Shown: positions 21,760 through 32,077, numbered from the stretch's first letter. The stretch is DNA of 64,000 nucleotides from Haliclona indistincta (GCA_964017065.1 OZ024785.1:124001-188000); one strand, 5' to 3'. Program-made: numbers and translations. Notes: generated from the sequence alone by a model not told the origin.

Positions 21760-21990
21760 TTAGAATGAATAAGGTGGACTTACAGTGCCTGCAAAGCCTT
21801 GTTCGACACTGAACAAAGGTATGTCGTTGCTGTCAATGTTGCAGCCAACGTCGTACCTCCTCAACACGTTAGCAGGTACGACATTGGGTGGCAACTCAGC
21901 CAGAACGTTCATGTTTACTTGTGCTTTCATGCCGAAGCAGAAAACAGCAACATGGACAATTCCAGCTGAGTTGAATGCATCCAATAGCAA
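21760..21990 (-). CDS. unrecognised open frame
   Basis: 76 codons including NSAGIVHVAVFCFGMKAQVN and IDSNDIPLFSVEQGFAG. The sequence looks like a folded protein segment, with hydrophobic beta-like stretches. I do not recognise the family. It lies between a MITE and a BEN-like frame, all on the minus strand, so it could be an exon of a longer gene extending to 22.6 kb. Confidence 0.3.
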   Translation of the reverse strand: MLLDAFNSAGIVHVAVFCFGMKAQVNMNVLAELPPNVVPANVLRRYDVGCNIDSNDIPLFSVEQGFAGTVSPPYSF

Positions 21991-22357
21991 GTGTGATGCT
22001 ACCGGCAGTATCGAGGTGGAAAACAGCTTGCTCGCTTTTTCTTTAATTCATCACTCTCCAGCTCTACTGCACGCAATGCTTTACATATTATTCATATTTA
22101 CATATTTTGCTAGTTTATACTAATTATAATAGAACCATTCTTAAATCGTGCCCGGACTGCTTCACGGCACTCCACAAGTAAGGTTGCAAGAACTGGAGAC
22201 TGTAAAAGCTAAAAGTAATAAAAGAACACATTACCGAATAAAACTTACTCGATCAGTAATACGGCTGCCATTCATTACTCCTGACCAATCTACATTTTTC
22301 ACCAAGTTTATCATGTCAGACTCACTTAATTTTTTGACACACAATCCGAACAAGCAG

Positions 22358-22507
22358 TCACATTATTGCTGGAAAACCATTGTCTAAGCTTCCACCCATT
22401 GTCACTCGGACCAATCGTGTCGGTGAACGACACGATTGGTCGATGGCCTCATCTAGCTGCCTTTTGGTTAGGTACACACCATAACCCTCAACGAGTTCTA
22501 CCTTCAT
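22358..22507 (-). CDS. possible BEN-domain-like exon
   Basis: From an ATG at 22507 the frame reads MKVELVEGYGVYLTKRQLDE then AIDQSCRSPTRLVRVTM and stops at 22358. The G-x-x-V-x-x-T-K-x-x-L spacing and the basic S-P-T-R-L-V-R stretch resemble the start of BEN domains (DNA-binding, chromatin proteins). Only about 50 residues are visible, half a domain. A 14-bp perfect hairpin lies inside it. Confidence 0.3.
   Translation of the reverse strand: MKVELVEGYGVYLTKRQLDEAIDQSCRSPTRLVRVTMGGSLDNGFPAIM
22409..22441. repeat. perfect hairpin, 14-bp arms, 5-nt loop
   Basis: GACCAATCGTGTCG, loop GTGAA, then CGACACGATTGGTC. It sits inside a stop-free frame (DQSCRSPTRLV), so it adds or replaces residues without breaking translation. 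Confidence 0.9.
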
Positions 22508-23050
22508 TGGCTGAATAGAATAAAATTAATAACAATTAAACATACAGCTTGATTATCTCACAACTGTTGATGGTACAGGAAAATCCTGCGGATTCTGCAA
22601 CACAGTAATGGAAAGTCGTAGTTGGCGTTGCCGGGTGAGAACCACATGGATTCAATCTGGGTTTGATCCAGATAATTTGGCTAGTGTGAACGCGCCTAAG
22701 ACACTACATAGTGATGAATCTGTAAAATTAATTATAATGAACAGCTCAGCTAGTCATGGGCTCGGAACGAACAGCGGAGAATGTGTTGAAGTGAGCATCA
22801 TGGTTGAATTCAGAGTGCAGCTTCAAAGAGTCAACAACCACATTTTTGCTAAGCTTGAAAGAGTTTAGGAATAGTCGCATGATTCTGAAGGATTAATGAT
22901 GTTTAGATAAATAATTTTTTGATTGTCAAATTTTTATGAATAAAAATTATTATGATACAAGAGAAGAGTTACAAGTATAGCAGCACTAAGATGTAGGAAA
23001 AAACATAAGAACAAAACATAATGAAAAGAAAATAAAAAGTACAGAATAGA

Positions 23051-23792
23051 GGATAAAGCTACATGTTAATAGATAAAGCTACATGTTAATAGATAAAGCT
23101 ACATGTTAATAGATAAAGCTACATGTTAATAGATAAAGCTACATGTTAATAGATAAAGCTACATGTTAATAGATAAAGCTACATGTAATAGATAAAGCTA
23201 CATGTAATAGATAAAGCTACATGTTAATAGATAAAGCTACATGTAATAGATAAAGCTACATGTAATAGATAAAGCTACATGTTAATAGATAAAGCTACAT
23301 GTTAATAGATAAAGCTACATGTTAATAGATAAAGCTACATGTAATAGATAAAGCTACATGTAATAGATAAAGCTACATGTAATAGATAAAGCTACATGTT
23401 AATAGATAAAGCTACATGTAATAGATAAAGCTACATGTTAATAGATAAAGCTACATGTAATAGATAAAGCTACATGTAATAGATAAAGCTACATGTAATA
23501 GATAAAGCTACATGTTAATAGATAAAGCTACATGTAATAGATAAAGCTACATGTAATAGATAAAGCTACATGTAATAGATAAAGCTACATGTAATAGATA
23601 AAGCTACATGTTAATAGATAAAGCTACATGTTAATAGATAAAGCTACATGTAATAGATAAAGCTACATGTAATAGATAAAGCTACATGTTAATAGATAAA
23701 GCTACATGTTAATAGATAAAGCTACATGTTAATAGATAAAGCTACATGTTAATAGATAAAGCTACATGTAATAGATAAAGCTACATGTTAAT
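23051..23792. repeat. 38-unit minisatellite with two unit lengths (19 and 20 bp)
   Basis: The unit is AGATAAAGCTACATG followed by TTAAT (long, 20 bp) or TAAT (short, 19 bp). By my count there are 20 long and 18 short units in the order L6 S2 L1 S2 L3 S3 L1 S1 L1 S3 L1 S4 L2 S2 L4 S1 L1, total 742 bp. Apart from the first base, no unit differs in any other way as far as I can see. It lies between a gene-free AT-rich stretch and retrotransposon remnants. Confidence 0.95.
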
Positions 23793-23826
23793 AGACTAAC
23801 TAACTAATAAGGGAAAAAATAAATAA

Positions 23827-24251
23827 CTACTCTAAAGAAATAGTTCTTACCACTGATGCCGCATTGCCCCTTTGAACTGCCACGGCTAGGCGGCGTAATA
23901 AATAGATGTACGACAGAGGGTCCCCTGTAACACGGTGAACTCGACGACCGAGATCTTTCAGAAAATTCAGAGATGACGAGCCAATCACTCCTAGGGTTTC
24001 AATCGCCACAGGAGAAAAAATACAAAGTCTCGTTGAAGGTAACAATACTTCCTACGCTTTCTCTCCTCAGCCAAATCGGCCACAGACCCTGCCTCAACAG
24101 AGGAATGGTAGAGGTATGATGATGCAAATGTGTGTACACATGTAGCGTCCCATGCTAGGCATTTGCCTCTGGTCCAAGGAACCATTGTGACACCTTCGGG
24201 GCGAGAGTCATTAGACAACAGATTGGAAGGTTCGAGACGGGAAGGAATCAT
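23827..24251 (-). pseudogene. retrotransposon reverse-transcriptase-associated C-terminal domain
   Basis: The frame 24251-23991 reads SRPEGVTMVPWTRGKCLAWD, ATCVHTFASSYL, AGSVADLAEERKRRKYC; the continuing frame from about 24040 gives FSPVAIETLGVIG, LNFLKDLGRRVHRVTGDPLS and AVQRGNAAS. I know this block as the end of reverse-transcriptase proteins that are very abundant in cnidarians and sponges. The two halves are in different frames (shift near 24040). The RT catalytic part is not present; a fragment of the matching RT type is at 53190-53420. Confidence 0.65.
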
Positions 24252-24600
24252 AGCAGAGATAAGAGTGCGATAGAGAATATCATTATTAGCAGAATATTAT
24301 TAAATAATTAATAATAGTAATAATTATGATAATGATGATAATATTAATGACAATAATTGTGATAATAATTATTCTTGGTAATTAATTGCATCTTGCATAT
24401 ATCGTCTCAGCAAGGTTGGCGTATTTGACAACCTCTGCAGCTCTGTTTCGAGTACTTTCAGCTCTTTACCTGACTACACATGTATAATGACACAGTTTAG
24501 TTTGGTGTATTGTAGCTATGAATCACAGTGAGTAACTGTTTAAATTAATTACAGGTTTAATAGATTTTACTGTTAGTTGTACATCTCCTCTCCTTCTCAC
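24252..24600. other. AT-rich spacer, no gene
   Basis: TAATAATTAT-type low complexity at 24270-24380, then unique sequence with no open frame worth naming. Confidence 0.4.
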
Positions 24601-24603
24601 GAG

Positions 24604-25213
24604 TTAGGTAAGTCGGGAGGGAGGACGACGGACTCGATTGGAACGTCGAGGGGGAGGTACAGGACGTGGGTTCTGGGGGTTTGGGTCCAGCATTAGGACA
24701 GAATTTGTTCGTATAATCAACTTCTGTCTCTCTGTTAATAACTTTCTACCTTCTTCCAAAACTACTTTAGCTCTGTCAACTGGCTTAGATGGGTGTCTTA
24801 TCCTGTCCAGCTCCCCCAATGGCCTCCTCTACGGCATCCTCAACCTGTGCATTGAATTTTGCCTTCACTTCATTGCCTTTCTTCTTGAATATAAACGCCG
24901 GTTTTTCAGCGGCCTTGGATTTCTTCACCGCTTTCAACACTGCTTACTCCTGGCTCTGGCATACTTGATCTTGGAAAGCAGCCAGCTTATCGTCAAGTCA
25001 GGACTGGGTCGCCTGTATTCCGTCCATTAGCTTGGTGTTATGGTCGCCAGTGATAGCTATAGGTGGCAGAATGCTCGCGCCTGCTCCAGTAACAGTTGTG
25101 ATGGTCGTACCACTGGATGAAGGCGGATGACAGCTGGGAGTAATACTCGTAGTACCAGTAGTTCTAGAAACTTGAGACTTGAAAACAAACTGGGTCTCGC
25201 GTCTTGTTACCAT
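24604..25213 (-). pseudogene. gag-like / ORF1-like retroelement protein fragment
   Basis: Starting MVTRRETQFVFKSQ at 25213, the frame runs through a Ser/Thr/Pro-rich region to AIQATQS-like sequence, an in-frame stop, then LDDKLAAFQDQ, KKKGNEVKAKFNAQVEDAVE and, after a frame change, KVVLEEGRKLLTERQKLI. The lysine-rich KKKGNE block and E-G-x-x-L-L-x-x-R-Q-K-x-I belong to a repetitive cnidarian/sponge family that I associate with retroelements. The end (PPPRRSNRVRRPPSRLT) looks like a different retroelement tail, so the 3-prime part may be a fusion. The 5-prime 480 bp are duplicated at 54.7 kb. Confidence 0.45.
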
Positions 25214-25455
25214 GCCCTTGTGTCACGACTGTATCCGCTTCTTCTTGGTAAGCTGCTCCGCCATTTTGTCGACAGGCACGCGTTGCCAAAATTCAATATG
25301 GAACTGTTTACACCTGATTTTCACTCACCAATCAATACAAACATAGTAGTAGTGATGATCGTCGGCGTCCAGAAAGGCCTGAGCGAGTCTCCTATCGGCA
25401 ACTTGTCAGTGATCGGTTGCTCGTCTCAATGACTATCCGCTCCAAAGTGTGTCTA
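24963..25455. repeat. dispersed duplicate shared with 54660-55140
   Basis: From GGAAAGCAGCCAGCTTATCG to about CCAAAGTGTGTCTAG both copies match with a few substitutions and a 10-bp gap (GAGTCTCCTATCGGC present only here). It covers the first 70 codons of the gag-like frame plus 240 bp upstream, so it probably represents a 5-prime untranslated region plus coding start. Confidence 0.8.
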
Positions 25456-25893
25456 GTGAGTGCACAATCCGTTTCGAAGGACCATGTAGAGGCGCGGACT
25501 TCTTCCTGCGCTGCTTCTGTGTTAAGTGGAGCTCACTAGTCTCGTTCGTGCGTTATTGGGATTGACCAAAACTCATTCTTATAAAATCAAATTAATAATG
25601 ATGATGAAGTTTAAGTTATCCGATATGTGTCAAGGAGTCTATTTCTCACACTTTCTCAACAGAGTTGTTCAACTGTTTGAAGATTCGACTTATTCCAGAG
25701 GTATGAGTACTGACTGTACATGTGCTGATTTTTCTACTCCCGCCATTTTCTCCACAAATTGCCAAAATTCAACAGTCTTCTTATGGTACGATAGGTTGAA
25801 TACGTAATGAGCAGCAAGACATAGAAAACTGCAGCTGAAGTAGACTTTTTGATTCCAACATCAGTTCTTTCTCGACGGAGATGGAGTACTAGT

Positions 25894-26241
25894 TCAAGTA
25901 CGTTTTTCATTGGCCGTGACTGTTGGAGGTGATGTTCCTTTGACAAGATTAAATATTTTTTTTGGAGATCCGTCTGTTTGTCGGCTGTGACTGTCTCGAG
26001 AAGGATGCTGCTCGCTATTATACCACTTTAACTCCTTGTGAATACCCAATGTACAAAAGGGGTGAGTGCATGAAGATTTGTAGCAACAACTCAATTGAAA
26101 GATATACTGCAAGAGTAGGTCATTCATGACATGATTGTTCCATACAGTCCAAACTTGCTTAATATATTCATACGATTCTGGGTCTCCTTGAATCTGACGT
26201 GGTAGTTTCCTGGAGTTCCAGCACTCGATCTTGTAAACCAT
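25894..26241 (-). CDS. unrecognised transposon-type frame with Cys/His motif
   Basis: 115 codons with YIFQLSCCYKSSCTHPFC as the most distinctive part. The C-C-x4-C-x-H-P-x-C pattern recurs in multi-copy cnidarian and sponge proteins in my memory, suggesting a zinc-binding site, but I cannot name the family. It ends in TSPPTVTANEKRT and a stop. The overlapping frame 25946-25734 continues in another frame and may be its decayed end. Confidence 0.35.
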   Translation of the reverse strand: MVYKIECWNSRKLPRQIQGDPESYEYIKQVWTVWNNHVMNDLLLQYIFQLSCCYKSSCTHPFCTLGIHKELKWYNSEQHPSRDSHSRQTDGSPKKIFNLVKGTSPPTVTANEKRT

Positions 26242-26527
26242 CTACTGTGCCTTTTAAATCTCCCATCTGACAGCCTAGTCCTCGTACTTTTCTTGTAGCG
26301 AGAAAAAAAAACTTTGTTGCTGTGTAGATGCTTGAATCAGGTCTTACAGTTTCTTTATCATATTCTCTATGCCACTACCCATGGGACTGATTTCTTCGCG
26401 GCCCAACTGGTGACGAGTTTTCGCAGCACCGGGTTATGTCTAGTTGTACGTTTAGTAAAGAATCTCTTTTTTTTTTCTGATCAGTAATTTTAAATTTAAA
26501 AGTGCCTGTATTTACTTGGGTACTACT

Positions 26528-27266
26528 TCAAGACGATCGCTTGCGTTTCTTGGGTTGTGGCTCTAGACTGTTTAACAGTGGCGAGGACTCCAAGTTATAC
26601 TCTGTTATTATGTATTCAAGCCTTTCAAGGGCATTTGCTATGCCACTGTACTGGTCCTCCAGCCTCCCAATGTGTGCATGGATCAACTCTGCACCCTGTT
26701 CTCTCATCAGGCCTGCCCCAACTCTCCACTTCTCAATCCATGGCACAGCATGGTCCTCCAAAATGTGCATCTTAGTTAGAAAACTAGCCTTGGGAAAGGA
26801 CTCTCTATAGTGATGCATAAATGACCTGATGTTGAATTATAATTAATTTTCGTGCATGTATTTTTTACCTAGTTCATTTATTTGCCCCTGCGTCATCGAA
26901 CCTCCACTATAGCCATCATAGCACTTCTTAAATCTCTTCAAGATGTTCAAGAATTTTTGCTTTACCACCTCGGCTTCTCCTATCAGGTGACTGTGCTTGC
27001 TTCTCGCCACTGCCACTATGTTATTGCAAAAAACTTCACGAGAAGAATCCTGGTGAGAAGCTTAGTTGTATTTGTGATTATTCCTGCAATTACTATAATA
27101 CCTGTAGCAACTTGTGTACATGGTTGCCAACAAATGTTGCACCATCGTATGCTTGACGTTGTACATGTGTTGCTCCAGAGAATCGTTGTGGCTGCGTGAA
27201 AATGGTCCCTCTACGCTGACATTTTTCTGCAATTCTTTTTCTGCTCTGGTGATTGCCTGTGTCCAT
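26528..27266 (-). CDS. multi-exon transposon-type gene with GEQGAE motif
   Basis: Exon 1 runs from the ATG at 27266 to 27102 (55 codons, ending HVQRQAYDGATFVGNHVHKL-LQ) before GTATTA. A 52-bp intron ends in CTCACCAG. Exon 2 starts at 27049 in phase with DSSREVFCNNIVAVARSKHS and continues to INELG at about 26869. A 43-bp AT-rich stretch with stops follows, then the last exon with ESFPKASFLTKMHILEDHAV and LMREQGAELIHAHIGRLEDQ to a stop at 26528. The junction of exons 2 and 3 does not keep the frame with the obvious GT-AG pair, so there is a small indel or a non-obvious splice site. The conserved blocks belong to a repetitive sponge/cnidarian family, probably transposon-derived; function unknown to me. 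Confidence 0.55.
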
Positions 27267-27439
27267 TTATGATGTGTATAATAACAGGTCGAATAGTGGA
27301 AATTGTGGACATTTTGCTGACCAAGAACACGCAGTGAACATGTTATGGCGATTGAGGGAACAACGTATAATCGCTGTTTCTACGCACTACATAGCTGTAT
27401 GCACCAGCTGCATTTTGTATTCTAATGATCTAATATAAT

Positions 27440-28539
27440 TTGTTACACTCCTTTGTGCTGTATTTGAAGCAACCTACCTCAGGTAGTATGCAGCGTGAGC
27501 ATATCTTTTTCCACTCTTGCGATGGCAGTGGTGTAAAACTGACTTTAAAATCAAGTCACGCGATCTCCCAGAGTGTCACCTAGATGAGAAGAATTTTTGA
27601 CCTTCTTGCATGAACATTGCTTCCCACCAGATTATTTAAAATTCACAATTTAACAATTATTTTGCTACTTTTTAAATACTAAGGTGTAAAATATTAATAA
27701 TGAACTCAATTAGACAAGTCATTTAGTTATTTAATTACAATCAATAGTGAATTCATTTACTACTACTAATTATTGTGGTTTTGAAATGAAGTGACCAGAT
27801 CATTTTCTCGGTTGCGGTGCACTATTGTCAGGACACTGATATTCGTAGCATTTTTTGAGACTTTTAACAAGTCGATTGAATTCATGCTTTTCAACTGTAT
27901 AAAGAGCATGTCAAATACTGTACACTGAGTACATGTACATGTGTAGTACCTGATGGAGTGAGTGATGATGGTGTGTTGAGAGACAGCTCATGGTCCTGAC
28001 TGACTGATTGTTTCTATAGAGACAGGGTAGGTTTAACCTCCTTGCGTACGTAATCTTTCTATAGGATTCATGTCTGGTGCTGTTTTCACCAGTTGATCCT
28101 GTTGCTTATCTGGCATATGTCCAACATATGCTTAGTTATGTGAAAGTCCACTAACTTATGCTTATCTCCTTGTTCCATGGAGGAAGACTCGGACTCCTTG
28201 CTTTTAGAGGTAGATGTAGGTAGCTGCCTGGTCTCTGGAATCTTAATATTTGGTCATTTTACCATAGTGTGGGTTTTTTGTTTTTTTCTCCCAGGACCTG
28301 AGGTTGTTGCAGTGAAGCGTGGCTGTAGCTCCATTTTCTTGCCAGCTGCAACAGTCTCCTTGTTTAGTAACACAAAACCCAAAGTACCTTGAGGTATTGG
28401 TGACGATACCAGACCCAGGGCTAAATGAATACTTTGATCCGATGCCAATAATATAAACAGACCTGGGTCTGTGTCGCAACACTCTTCTGTCGTCTATTGA
28501 TAAGAGAAAGTAAGAAGTACAATTAACAAGATCTCGAGT
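27440..28539. other. 1.1 kb without a supported gene
   Basis: AT-rich at 27620-27790. Frames at 28177-28392 (plus) and 28596-28243 (minus) overlap each other and have no recognisable domain or splice context. Confidence 0.4.
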
Positions 28540-28586
28540 TCTAGCGTCTCTACTACAGTCATGAGTGATGCTGGTACTAGTGTATC
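28540..28586. repeat. isolated unit of the 29-bp minisatellite at the left edge of the Ginger-like element
   Basis: Reads CGTCTCTACTACAGTCATGA then GTGATGCTGGTACTAGTGTATC, an edge unit of the array that continues at 31805. It ends in TATC, the target duplication of the neighbouring element. Confidence 0.75.
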
Positions 28587-28757
28587 TGTTCCGCACATTC
28601 TAGGAATTTGCGCATTCAATAGAATGCGCTGCTCATTCTAGGAATTCCTAGAATGGGCGCCATTCTATAGAATGGCGCCCATTCTATAGAATGTGCTGCG
28701 CATTCTATAGAATGGGCAGTCTACAGAATGCGCAAGTCACTTGCTCATTCTGTAGAT
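28587..28757. repeat. left terminal repeat with expanded GAATG palindromes
   Basis: Built from words of the form CATTCTATAGAATG, each a palindrome, spaced by GCGC, GGCGCC or similar. Compared with the right end (31695-31800) it has about 65 bp more: extra palindromic units around 28630-28700. Inner edge GCAAGTCACTTGCTCATTCT is shared with the right end. Confidence 0.85.
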
Positions 28758-28941
28758 ACGCATAAGCATACCACAGCAGCCACTAGCCTATCTACATGAC
28801 ATCAAGTGAGGTCTTCGTACTCCAGGACACGTTGTGTTGTGTTCTACATTTAACTATGCACCCACAGTGTCGTTTATTAAGATCGAGTGATGTACAAAGC
28901 CATTCGTTTAAAATTATATATTATGCAATGAAGTAATAGTA

Positions 28942-30053
28942 TCACACAATCATTTGAAGAAAAGTTGAATCTCTTCTTTGCTTAATCCAGGATTCTTCTT
29001 TGTCATAGCATGTATCACCGACTGCATGAGAATGAACCATAGGACAGTAATGTGTGAGATAATAATACCTCACAATTTCGTTGACAAATTCATGACCGTT
29101 GTCAGAATGGAGTATACGAGGCGTACCCAAGTATGCAAAAACATGGTTCTGAAGGCCTAAGCCTACTTTGGCAGCTGACTTTCGTGCCAACGGAAAAAGT
29201 ACATGGAATTTGGACCAGTGGTCCATGTAGTGCCCAATCCATTTATAAATTCCATCAGGACGATGTCTTAGGTCAATCAGATCAATCTATAGAAAACTAA
29301 ATTGCATCAGTTAAAGTATCATTAGTTATGCTATATAAAATAGTCTCACTCGAATAAATAATCGTAAGGCGCGTTCACATGGAATCCACTTTTGATGCGC
29401 ATTGAATCCCCACAACTCCCAATGCGAATTGGAAGCGAATTCAATGCGCATCGCGAGCGTTCACATGTAGCGAATTGGATGCGAATTGCGCCCCTCGAAA
29501 ACCTACACTGCGCTCTTCCTAGCCTTCAACAATGCTCCAAATGTCCGATACGAAGGTTTACCAGTCTTCCAAGCGCCTTTTGTCTACTTGCGATACAATT
29601 CACATGGCAAAAATCATACAAGTAAAATAATCGTTAAATCGAGTTCCCACTAAGTGTTTTTGAACTACGAAGAATTACATAGAAGAATAGTTAAACAATT
29701 ATTATTATTATTATTATTATTAACAGTAGAGACAATTACCTGTCCTCTGCACATGAATCCAGAACTAATAATTGGTTTCAAAGGAGCCCTATTTGTCTGA
29801 GGCTTCCTCAAGTGGCAAGTCAAGCATAATTCAACAAACTTCACACAAGCAGCTCGAGGTACACAATCGTATAGCTTGGCGACCTACAAATTTTAATAAT
29901 ACTAATAATGAAGCACCACGGTACAGATGCCTCGGTGTGTACCACACATATCACCAGAAGCATATCATACACATTGCAATACAGCACAAAACAGAACAGT
30001 ACAGTATCAGCGTTCAGTTTTAACCGAAGCAGATTTCTAGGTGCGGACAGAAT

Positions 30054-30120
<67 letters not shown>

Positions 30121-30659
30121 GGATACACAAATGAACTACTGTATGCCTCGTGGCTCCGCCCACCGAGGCATAATCACTGTACAATTCAAAGTCACTTCCA
30201 TGGCTGTTTTCTTCTCGCCAATGTGCCCTTTTTCCTGGCAATGTATCTGTGTAAGTATGTCGTAGAAGTCCTCGACAAACGCTACCCTTCTCCACTGAGA
30301 TGTAAATGTAGGATCATTCTCATTCTGCATAATAGAATTACGTCAGTTAAGTAATTGAGTTTGCTATCTAGATATGTATGCAATCAGAGTCTTACAGGTT
30401 TCTTTGCTGGTAAACAGAGGACATCATACAAACCAAGCGCACTGTAAGATACTAGTTTGAATCCACGTCGCTTGACCCAATGCTTAAACCTAGCGTCGTG
30501 CGCTTCTGAACCTTTCAACACAGCCACTATTCTCTCTCCTTTCTTTGCCGTGACCGTCTTGCTCTTCTTACACTCTCCTTCATCGTCATCGGAACCATAT
30601 CGTCTATGGCAAAACTCTGTGAACTCGGCCCGGGACAGGGAGTCCATGATCTTGGGCAT
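28942..30659 (-). CDS. Ginger-like integrase/transposase gene, four exons
   Basis: Exons as read: 30659-30396 (starting MPKIMDSLSRAEFTEF), 30324-30196, 29883-29740 and 29286-28942; all introns are GT-AG, every junction is in phase 0 and all exons are stop-free, giving 294 codons. Exon 2 holds QIHCQEKGHIGEKKTAME and exon 3 VKFVELCLTCHLRKPQ, together an H-H-C-C zinc-binding domain of integrases. Exon 4 starts IDLIDLRHRPDG and continues KWIGHYMDHWSKFHVLFPLA, then GTPRILHSDNGHEFVNEI: the first two catalytic aspartates are in place (MDHWS, HSDNG). The expected region with the third acid is not recognisable; the frame ends in TFLQMIV. An AATAAA on the minus strand near 28880 could be the polyadenylation signal. 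An upstream ATG at 30860 is also in frame. I favour 30659 because similarity to coding sequence begins near there. Confidence 0.7.
30055..30118. repeat. CA microsatellite
   Basis: About 31 uninterrupted AC dinucleotides inside the second intron of the integrase gene. Confidence 0.95.
30119..30175. repeat. dispersed repeat with CCTCGTGG...CCGAGG inverted core
   Basis: TACTGTATGCCTCGTGGCTC then CGCCCACCGAGGCATAAT recurs at 55420-55462, there too directly after a CA tract. GTATGCCTCG and CGAGGCATAAT form a short inverted repeat. It behaves like the 3-prime end of a small interspersed element whose other end is the CA tract side. Confidence 0.65.
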
Positions 30660-31459
30660 GCTTTGACACCTGGAAAGACGGAGACAAAGTCCGTACACTG
30701 CTCCGCAACACAATGCAGGCGTGGCTATGGAGGCGGGGCTGAACCACTGCACGTGTACCAGAGATATAGGGCACTGAACCTGCCTCGCTCTAGCAGTGGA
30801 CATGGGTGTTTCGTGACCAGTAGGGGACAGCATAGAAGAGAAGTGATTTTCGCCTCCCAAACCCGATACCTAGTAGTTGTGAGACCACGTCCACAAACAG
30901 ACCTCGCGATCCAGACCAGATACAGTACTGAAGTCGAACCTTGGTTACCAATACTTGTAAGCCATGTAGTAATCTTTCTTTGTTTTCATGGTGTGTAGTC
31001 AGTCACTTGTTCTCAGCAATATACCTACATGCTCTATTTCAGCTTTTGTCCACCTCTTGTTCATTAATAGTAGGAGCTCAGTAGACTGGTCACTGGAGTT
31101 GATATGCAGTATTGTTTACCAATTGCAAATCCTTTAGTGTTCATTGAAATTTTAAACTGCTTGTCAATTTTGACGTTGAAGTGAAATTTAACCATTGTCA
31201 TTATTTCTCTTGGTAAACTATCTATAGGTCTGGGGCAGCTCTGTCAATTTCTAGAAAGAGCAGCTCTGTCAATTGTCAGTTCCACCCAGAGTAGACAGTG
31301 TCACTATCAATTGAAATTTCCTACATGTATTAAAAAAAACAACCTTTTTTTATTAATTACTATACAAAATATACTACTACACTACTACTAGTCTATACTA
31401 GTACAAACGAAAACTGCTGCATCACTGCTGGTTCCAGTTGGGGTTGGTAGCTGCACTAG

Positions 31460-31650
31460 CGGATGAATCATTGGAGTAAGCAATGGCGTGCAACTGAGCT
31501 ATAGGCTCCAGGGCAAGCTGTTGCGCGCCTGATGGATGAGTAAGTTGAGTAGGCGGCAGCGTGTGCAAGCTAGGCTCCAGGGTAAGTTACGCGCCTGATC
31601 AGATGGATGAGTTGAGTAGACAATGGTGTGCAAGCTAGGCTCTCGACATG
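31460..31650. repeat. diverged tandem repeat, about 2.5 units of 75-80 bp
   Basis: The words GGATGAGT, AATGG/GTGCAA, AGCTAGGCTCCAGGG and GCGCCTGAT recur in order. It lies just inside the right terminal repeat of the Ginger-like element. No coding role seen. Confidence 0.65.
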
Positions 31651-31694
31651 CAGGGCTGCTGCGCCTCAGTAATCAACATTGACTCAAAGCGTAC

Positions 31695-31800
31695 AAGTGT
31701 CTAGAATGAGCAAGTGACTTGCGCATTCTGTAGACTGCCCATTCTATAGAATGAGCAGCGCATTCTATAGAATGCGCAAATTCCTAGAATGTGCGGAACA
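31695..31800. repeat. right terminal repeat of the Ginger-like element
   Basis: Inverted relative to 28587-28757 and shorter, with two palindromic CATTCTATAGAATG units. Ends TGTGCGGAACA at 31800. Confidence 0.85.
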
Positions 31801-31804
31801 TATC

Positions 31805-32077
31805 TACTACAGTGCTACTGGTACTAGTGTCTACTACAGTGATGCTGTTACTAGTGTCTACTACAGTGCTACTGGTACTAGTGTCTCTACTACAGTGATG
31901 CTGTTACTAGTGTCTACTACAGTGCTACTGGTACTAGTGTCTACTACAGTGATGCTGGTACTAGTGTCTCTACTACAGTGATGCTGGTACTAGTGTCTCT
32001 ACTACAGTGATGCTGGTACTAGTGTCTCTACTACAGTGATGCTGGTACTAGTGTCTACTACAGTGATGCTGGTACTA
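31805..32077. repeat. 27/29-bp minisatellite, left block
   Basis: Units start GTGTCTCTACTACAG (29-bp type) or GTGTCTACTACAG (27-bp type) and end GATGCTGGTACTA, with GCTACTGG and GATGCTGTT variants. About ten units. It is continuous in phase with the right block (34841 onward) once the hAT element is removed. Confidence 0.9.

Larger units (their letters stand above)
28587..31800. mobile_element. 3.2 kb Ginger-like DNA transposon with palindromic terminal repeats
   Basis: The ends are inverted repeats beginning TGTTCCGCACATTCTAGGAA (28587 rightward and 31800 leftward), at least 100 bp long. TATC flanks both sides (28583-28586 and 31801-31804), a 4-bp target duplication in a minisatellite unit. 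Inside is a spliced integrase gene on the minus strand (28942-30659). Ginger elements are cut-and-paste DNA transposons with a Ty3-like integrase, TGT-starting repeats and 4-bp target duplications (from memory of the original description by Bao and colleagues), which fits well. The interior also holds a CA microsatellite, a dispersed repeat inside an intron, and a diverged tandem repeat. Confidence 0.7.

Noticed and set aside
23051..23792. CRISPR array
   Set aside because: Units are contiguous with no unique spacers, and the window is eukaryotic.
29841..30354. Frames over the CA microsatellite (poly Cys-Val / His-Thr)
   Set aside because: Simple-repeat translation inside an intron.
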